A stretch of DNA of 64,000 bases from JACCTU01 sp963737405 (lineage in GTDB: Bacteria > Actinomycetota > Thermoleophilia > Gaiellales > Gaiellaceae), in the NCBI GenBank assembly GCA_963737405.1, contig CAVTSL010000012.1, positions 1 through 64,000 of the forward strand, in the 5' to 3' direction. The notes under the pieces are model-generated. The model ran no database searches. It saw only the letters and a list, made by a program, of their open reading frames with translations, and had not been told where the DNA came from. The position numbers and the translations under genes are program-made. Of this stretch, positions 60,675-64,000 are shown in pieces (position 1 is the first letter of the stretch; every line of letters begins with the position of its first letter).

Positions 60675-60680
60675 AGTATA
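60675..60680 (-). promoter_or_regulatory. -10 box (TATACT) for the B12-binding subunit
   Basis: TATACT on the minus strand, nine bases before the GTG at 60665, and overlapping the first base of the divergent metallo-hydrolase ATG (60680). No clear -35. Confidence 0.45.
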
Positions 60681-61417
60681 TGGCGGTGAGGTTGAGGATC
60701 GTGGGGTGCTCGCCGGCCTGGCCGAACCCCGGCGGGGCACAGTCCGGCTATCTCGTCGAGGACGACGGGCGTCGTGTGCTGCTCGATTGCGGGCCCGGCG
60801 TGCTCGCGCGTCTGCGCGAGTGGGAGGAGTGGCCGCGCGTCGACGCGATCGCGATCACGCACTGGCATCTCGATCACTGGGGCGATCTCGTGCCGTGGGT
60901 CTGGGGTGCGATGTTCGGTCCGGCGCGCGAGCTCGCGACGCCCGAGCTCTGGGTGCCGCCGGAGGGGCGGAGCCGTCTGTCCGACCTCGGCGCGCGGCTC
61001 GGTCAGCCCGAGATGTTCGAGCAGGCATTCGACGTGCGCGAGTACGACGAGGGGCAACCGTTCGTCGCGGCGGGCATGGAGGTCACCGCGGTGAAGGTGC
61101 TGCACTACGACCTCCAGGCATACGGGTTCCGCGTCGCGATGAACGGCTCGGTGCTCGCGTACTCCGGCGACAGCGGGCCGGACGAGGGGCTCGCCGAGCT
61201 CGCGAAGGACGCGGATCTCTTCGTGTGCGAGGCGACGCTCGCGGACGGCGACGCGCAGAAGGAGGGGGAACCGCGCGGTCATCTCTCGCCCGAGGAGGCG
61301 GAGCGCGCGTTCGAGACCGCCGGCGCGAAGCGGCTGCTGCTCACGCACCGCCCGAGCGAGCGGGCGCTCGCGGAACGGTTCGAGCAAGCGACCGACGGGA
61401 TGGAGGTCGAGGTCTAG
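60680..61417 (+). CDS. Metallo-beta-lactamase-fold hydrolase
   Basis: 245 aa, RNase Z/PhnP-like member. Zinc motif THWHLDHWGD, Asp in YSGDSGPD, and late His in LTHRPSE. It starts with LRIVGCSPAWPNPGG as small metallo-hydrolases do. Substrate unknown. It lies between the two chains of methylmalonyl-CoA mutase on the opposite strand; ATG 60680. Confidence 0.8.
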   Translation: MAVRLRIVGCSPAWPNPGGAQSGYLVEDDGRRVLLDCGPGVLARLREWEEWPRVDAIAITHWHLDHWGDLVPWVWGAMFGPARELATPELWVPPEGRSRLSDLGARLGQPEMFEQAFDVREYDEGQPFVAAGMEVTAVKVLHYDLQAYGFRVAMNGSVLAYSGDSGPDEGLAELAKDADLFVCEATLADGDAQKEGEPRGHLSPEEAERAFETAGAKRLLLTHRPSERALAERFEQATDGMEVEV

Positions 61418-61420
61418 GCG

Positions 61421-63085
61421 CTAGAAGACCGGCGTCTCTCGCCAGACGCCCCAGACCTCGCGCCAGGCGTCGCACATCTCCCCCATCGTCACGTACGCGC
61501 GCGCCGCGTCGAGGATCAGCGGCATCAGGTTGACGTCGTCGCGGGCGGCCGCCGCCTTCAGCGCGCCGAGCGCCGACTCCGCAGCAGCCGAGTCGCGCCG
61601 CCCGCGGAGCGCCTGCACGCGGTCGATCTGCTTCTGCTCGAGTGCGGGGTCGATCTTGAGGATCTCGATCGGCGGCTCGCTCGCGAGCTCGTAGCGGTTG
61701 ACGCCGACGATGACCCGCTCCCCCCGCTCGACCTCGGCCTGGTAGCGGAACGACGCCTCCGCGATCTCCCGCTGGAAGAAGTTCTCCTTGATCGCCTCGA
61801 CGACGCCGCCGAGCTTCTCGATCCGCTCGAAGTACTCGTAGGCCTGGCGCTCGAGCTCGTTCGTCAGATGCTCGACGTAGTAGGAACCGCCGAGCGGGTC
61901 GATCGTGTTGACGACACCGGTCTCGTGCGCGATCACCTGCTGCGTGCGCAGCGCGATCCGCACCGCCTCCTCGGTCGGCAGCGCAAGCGCCTCGTCGAAC
62001 GAGTTCGTGTGCAGCGACTGCGTGCCGCCGAGCACCGCCGCCATCGCCTCGAGCGCGGTGCGCACGATGTTCACCTCCGGCTGCTGCGCCGTGAGCGACA
62101 CGCCTGCCGTCTGCGTGTGGAAGCGCATGAGCCACGAGCGCGGCGACTTCGCGCCGTACCGCTCCCGCAGCTCGCGCGCCCAGATCCGTCGGGCCGCGCG
62201 GTACTTCGCGATCTCCTCGAAGAAGTCGAGGTGCGCGTTGAAGAAGAAGGAGAGCCGCGGCGCGAAGGCATCGACGTCCATCCCGCGCGCGGTCGCCCAC
62301 TCGACGTACGTGAACCCGTCGGCGAGCGTGAACGCGAGCTCCTGCGCGGCCGTCGACCCCGCCTCGCGGATGTGGTAGCCGGAGATCGAGATCGGATGCC
62401 ACTTCGGCATCTCCTTCGCGCAGAACTCGACCATGTCCGTCACGAGCCGCATCGAAGGCTCCGGCGGGAAGATGTACTCCTTCTGCGCGATGTACTCCTT
62501 GAGGATGTCGGTCTGGATCGTCCCGCGCAGCTCCGACATCGGCACGCCTTGCTCTTCGCCGACGCACGCGTAGAACGCGAGCAGGATCGCCGCCGGCGAG
62601 TTGATCGTCATCGAGGTCGACACGTCGCCGAGCGGGATCCCGGAGAAGAGCGTCTCCATGTCCTCGAGCGAGTCGACCGCGACGCCCTCGCGCCCGACCT
62701 CACCGAGCGACCGCGCGTGATCCGAGTCGTAGCCCATCAGCGTCGGCATGTCGAACGCGGTCGAGAGGCCCGTCTGCCCGTGGTCGCGGAGGTACCGGAA
62801 GCGGGCGTTCGTCTCTTCGGGCGTGCCGAAGCCCGCGAACTGCCGCATCGTCCAGAGCTTCCCGCGGTACATCGACGGGTAGACGCCGCGCGTGAACGGA
62901 TAGACGCCGGGGTAGCCGAGGTCGCGCTCGGGATCGATCTCGACGTTCTCCGCCGTGTAGAGCGGCTCGTTGTCGATCCCGGAGATCGTCGAGAAGAGCT
63001 CGAGCTGACGCTCGGGCGTCGCCTCGTACAGTTCCTTCCACGCGCCGAGCCCTTCCAGCGAGCGGCGGTCCTCGGTCGTCGCCAT
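61421..63085 (-). CDS. mcmA: Methylmalonyl-CoA mutase catalytic subunit
   Basis: 554-aa chain with the TIM-barrel catalytic domain only (RGVYPSMYRGKLWTMRQFAG, STAFDMPTLMGYD, SGYHIREAG, TQSLHTNSFDEAL); the B12 domain is a separate gene 0.8 kb downstream. Two-chain mutases of this type occur in Archaea and some bacteria. Leads from propionate, odd-chain fats or branched amino acids to succinyl-CoA. Confidence 0.93.
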   Translation of the reverse strand: MATTEDRRSLEGLGAWKELYEATPERQLELFSTISGIDNEPLYTAENVEIDPERDLGYPGVYPFTRGVYPSMYRGKLWTMRQFAGFGTPEETNARFRYLRDHGQTGLSTAFDMPTLMGYDSDHARSLGEVGREGVAVDSLEDMETLFSGIPLGDVSTSMTINSPAAILLAFYACVGEEQGVPMSELRGTIQTDILKEYIAQKEYIFPPEPSMRLVTDMVEFCAKEMPKWHPISISGYHIREAGSTAAQELAFTLADGFTYVEWATARGMDVDAFAPRLSFFFNAHLDFFEEIAKYRAARRIWARELRERYGAKSPRSWLMRFHTQTAGVSLTAQQPEVNIVRTALEAMAAVLGGTQSLHTNSFDEALALPTEEAVRIALRTQQVIAHETGVVNTIDPLGGSYYVEHLTNELERQAYEYFERIEKLGGVVEAIKENFFQREIAEASFRYQAEVERGERVIVGVNRYELASEPPIEILKIDPALEQKQIDRVQALRGRRDSAAAESALGALKAAAARDDVNLMPLILDAARAYVTMGEMCDAWREVWGVWRETPVF

Positions 63086-63144
63086 GAACGGATTCTACGG
63101 GCGCGTCGGGCGCGCACAGCACCAGGCTTCGTGGTTCTCGCCTC

Positions 63145-63173
63145 TTGATCAATCGCCGAATCTGACCCACGAT
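63145..63173 (+). promoter_or_regulatory. Candidate promoter for the response regulator
   Basis: TTGATC (63145-63150), 17-bp spacer, CACGAT (63168-63173). It leads to a leader of ~45 or ~78 bases, depending on which ATG is used. No other feature was seen in the 63086-63224 gap. Confidence 0.45.
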
Positions 63174-63224
63174 GCGTACGGCGGCGACTCGAAAGGGGTT
63201 CGGACACGTGACGGGCACGAACGC

Positions 63225-63926
63225 ATGGACCAACGACCACCCACGAATGGTTCTCCGATGAGGCGCACTCGCGTCCTCGTCGCCGACGGGCTCCCGCTCT
63301 TCCGCGTCGGCGTCCGGAGCCTGCTCAGGCGCGAGAGCGACTTCGAGCTGCTCGAGGCGAACGACGCAGACGAGGCGGCCGCGCTCCTGCTCGGCGGCTA
63401 CGCCGAGATCGCGCTCGTCGACCTCGAGCTTCCGCGCGGCGGCGGGCTCGAGCTCGTCCGGCGCGCACGCGGGCGCTGCCGCACGCACCTGATCGTCTGG
63501 GCGCTCGAGCCGTCGCGCGAGTCCGTGCTCGAGTCCATCACCGCCGGCGCGCACGGGTTCCTGCACAAGGAGATCACGGGCCAGGGCCTGATCCGCGCGC
63601 TCCGGGGCGTGGCCGCGGGCGAGGCCCCGCTCTCGCGCGACATGGCCGGCCTGATGATCGAGGCGATCCACGGGCTCGAGGCGCGATCGAAAGCGCTCGA
63701 GCGCGCGGCAGTGCTCTCGGAGCGGGAGAAGGAAGTGCTCGCGTTCGTCTCGCGCGGCGCGCGGAACCGCGACATCGCCGAATCGCTCGAGATCTCGGAG
63801 TTCACCGTGAAGCGCCACATGCAGAACATCCTCCAGAAGCTCGACGTGCCTTCCCGTCGCGCGGCTGCGGCGTTCTACGTGTCCGCGTACCGCGACGACG
63901 CGAGCATTGCGGAGCGTTCGGCATGA
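63225..63926 (+). CDS. NarL/FixJ-type response regulator
   Basis: Two-component DNA-binding regulator, 233 aa from ATG 63225 (ATG 63258 is equally possible). Receiver domain with phosphate-accepting Asp in ALVDLELPRGGG (residue ~66) and Lys in FLHKEITG; only one Asp is seen in the N-terminal acidic pocket (VADGLPLF). C-terminal LuxR helix-turn-helix (LSEREKEVLAFVSRGARNRD, VKRHMQNILQKL). No kinase gene is in view. Confidence 0.88.
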   Translation: MDQRPPTNGSPMRRTRVLVADGLPLFRVGVRSLLRRESDFELLEANDADEAAALLLGGYAEIALVDLELPRGGGLELVRRARGRCRTHLIVWALEPSRESVLESITAGAHGFLHKEITGQGLIRALRGVAAGEAPLSRDMAGLMIEAIHGLEARSKALERAAVLSEREKEVLAFVSRGARNRDIAESLEISEFTVKRHMQNILQKLDVPSRRAAAAFYVSAYRDDASIAERSA

Positions 63927-64000
63927 CCGAGCGCAGCGAACCGCTCGTTGCCGTCGTGTGTGCGGTGCCGATCCTGGGCGAGGCGCTCTCCGCTGCGCTC
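63923..64000 (+). CDS. Start of a further gene, cut by the window edge
   Basis: ATG 63923 overlaps the regulator stop (ATGA). Only 26 codons are visible (TERSEPLVAVVCAVPILGE...), compatible with the first strand and helix of another receiver domain. Co-transcribed with the regulator; identity open. Confidence 0.5.
   Translation, partial: MTERSEPLVAVVCAVPILGEALSAAL

Overview
The window joins two unlike pieces of DNA. Bases 1 to about 5,430 carry a looser codon usage, Vicinamibacteria/Acidobacteriota-style genes (an LtaS/sulfatase-type membrane enzyme, a secreted DUF1080-like protein, and a PQQ-propeller plus cytochrome c/copper-monooxygenase operon) and a family of GTAG...GGGCTTC...GCC palindromic repeats seen nowhere else in the window. 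From about 5,437 to the end the DNA is very GC-rich, with GTG/TTG/CTG starts, 4-bp ATGA/GTGA gene overlaps and -10 boxes set directly before start codons. This suggests an actinobacterium, and the gene content and order fit a Thermoleophilia/Gaiellales-like lineage (inference, no search was run). The join falls inside two unrelated genes with a short shared sequence, so I read it as an assembly chimera.

Layout of the actinobacterial part. 5.4-12.1 kb: phosphotransferase, smpB, acetyltransferase, an mhqD/mhqO-like pair, a class III aminotransferase, RNase R and a small membrane protein. 12.1-21.1 kb, minus strand: comF, hpf, a hypothetical gene, secA, a strong hairpin, glpD, prfB (with its programmed +1 frameshift), ftsE, ftsX. 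21.3-28.4 kb: a SnoaL-like gene, sugar-nucleotide genes (two nucleotidyltransferases, UDP-glucose dehydrogenase, a cupin), ahcY, a MerR regulator and a LytR-CpsA-Psr protein. 28.5-32.1 kb: metH behind a leader hairpin that covers its ribosome site. 32.2-46.1 kb: the F-type ATP synthase genes (atpZ-I-B-E-F-H-A-G and atpD-C), split by a complete oligopeptide ABC transporter (oppA-B-C-D-F), an anti-sigma-like gene and a 157-bp inverted-repeat element. 46.2-54.6 kb: a hydrolase, wecA, upp, glyA, sua5, prmC, prfA, a DUF1385 gene, rpmE and a threonine dehydratase, all but the first on the minus strand and mostly overlapping. 54.7-64 kb: electron-transfer flavoprotein genes and their quinone oxidoreductase, an M23 peptidase, enoyl-CoA hydratase, two-chain methylmalonyl-CoA mutase, a metallo-hydrolase and a NarL-type response regulator.

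Together the genes cover translation termination and rescue, protein secretion, cell-division signalling, one-carbon/methyl-cycle metabolism (metH, ahcY, glyA), envelope sugar synthesis, ATP synthesis, and oxidation of acyl-CoA and propionyl-CoA derived electrons.

Cautions. At least four actinobacterial genes (aminotransferase, ugd, lytR, oppF) carry one extra base each, every time beside a CGCG; this looks like a systematic sequencing error rather than decay. The left segment has a denser mix of frameshifts plus one nonsense codon. No tRNA, rRNA, CRISPR, transposase or phage gene was recognised.
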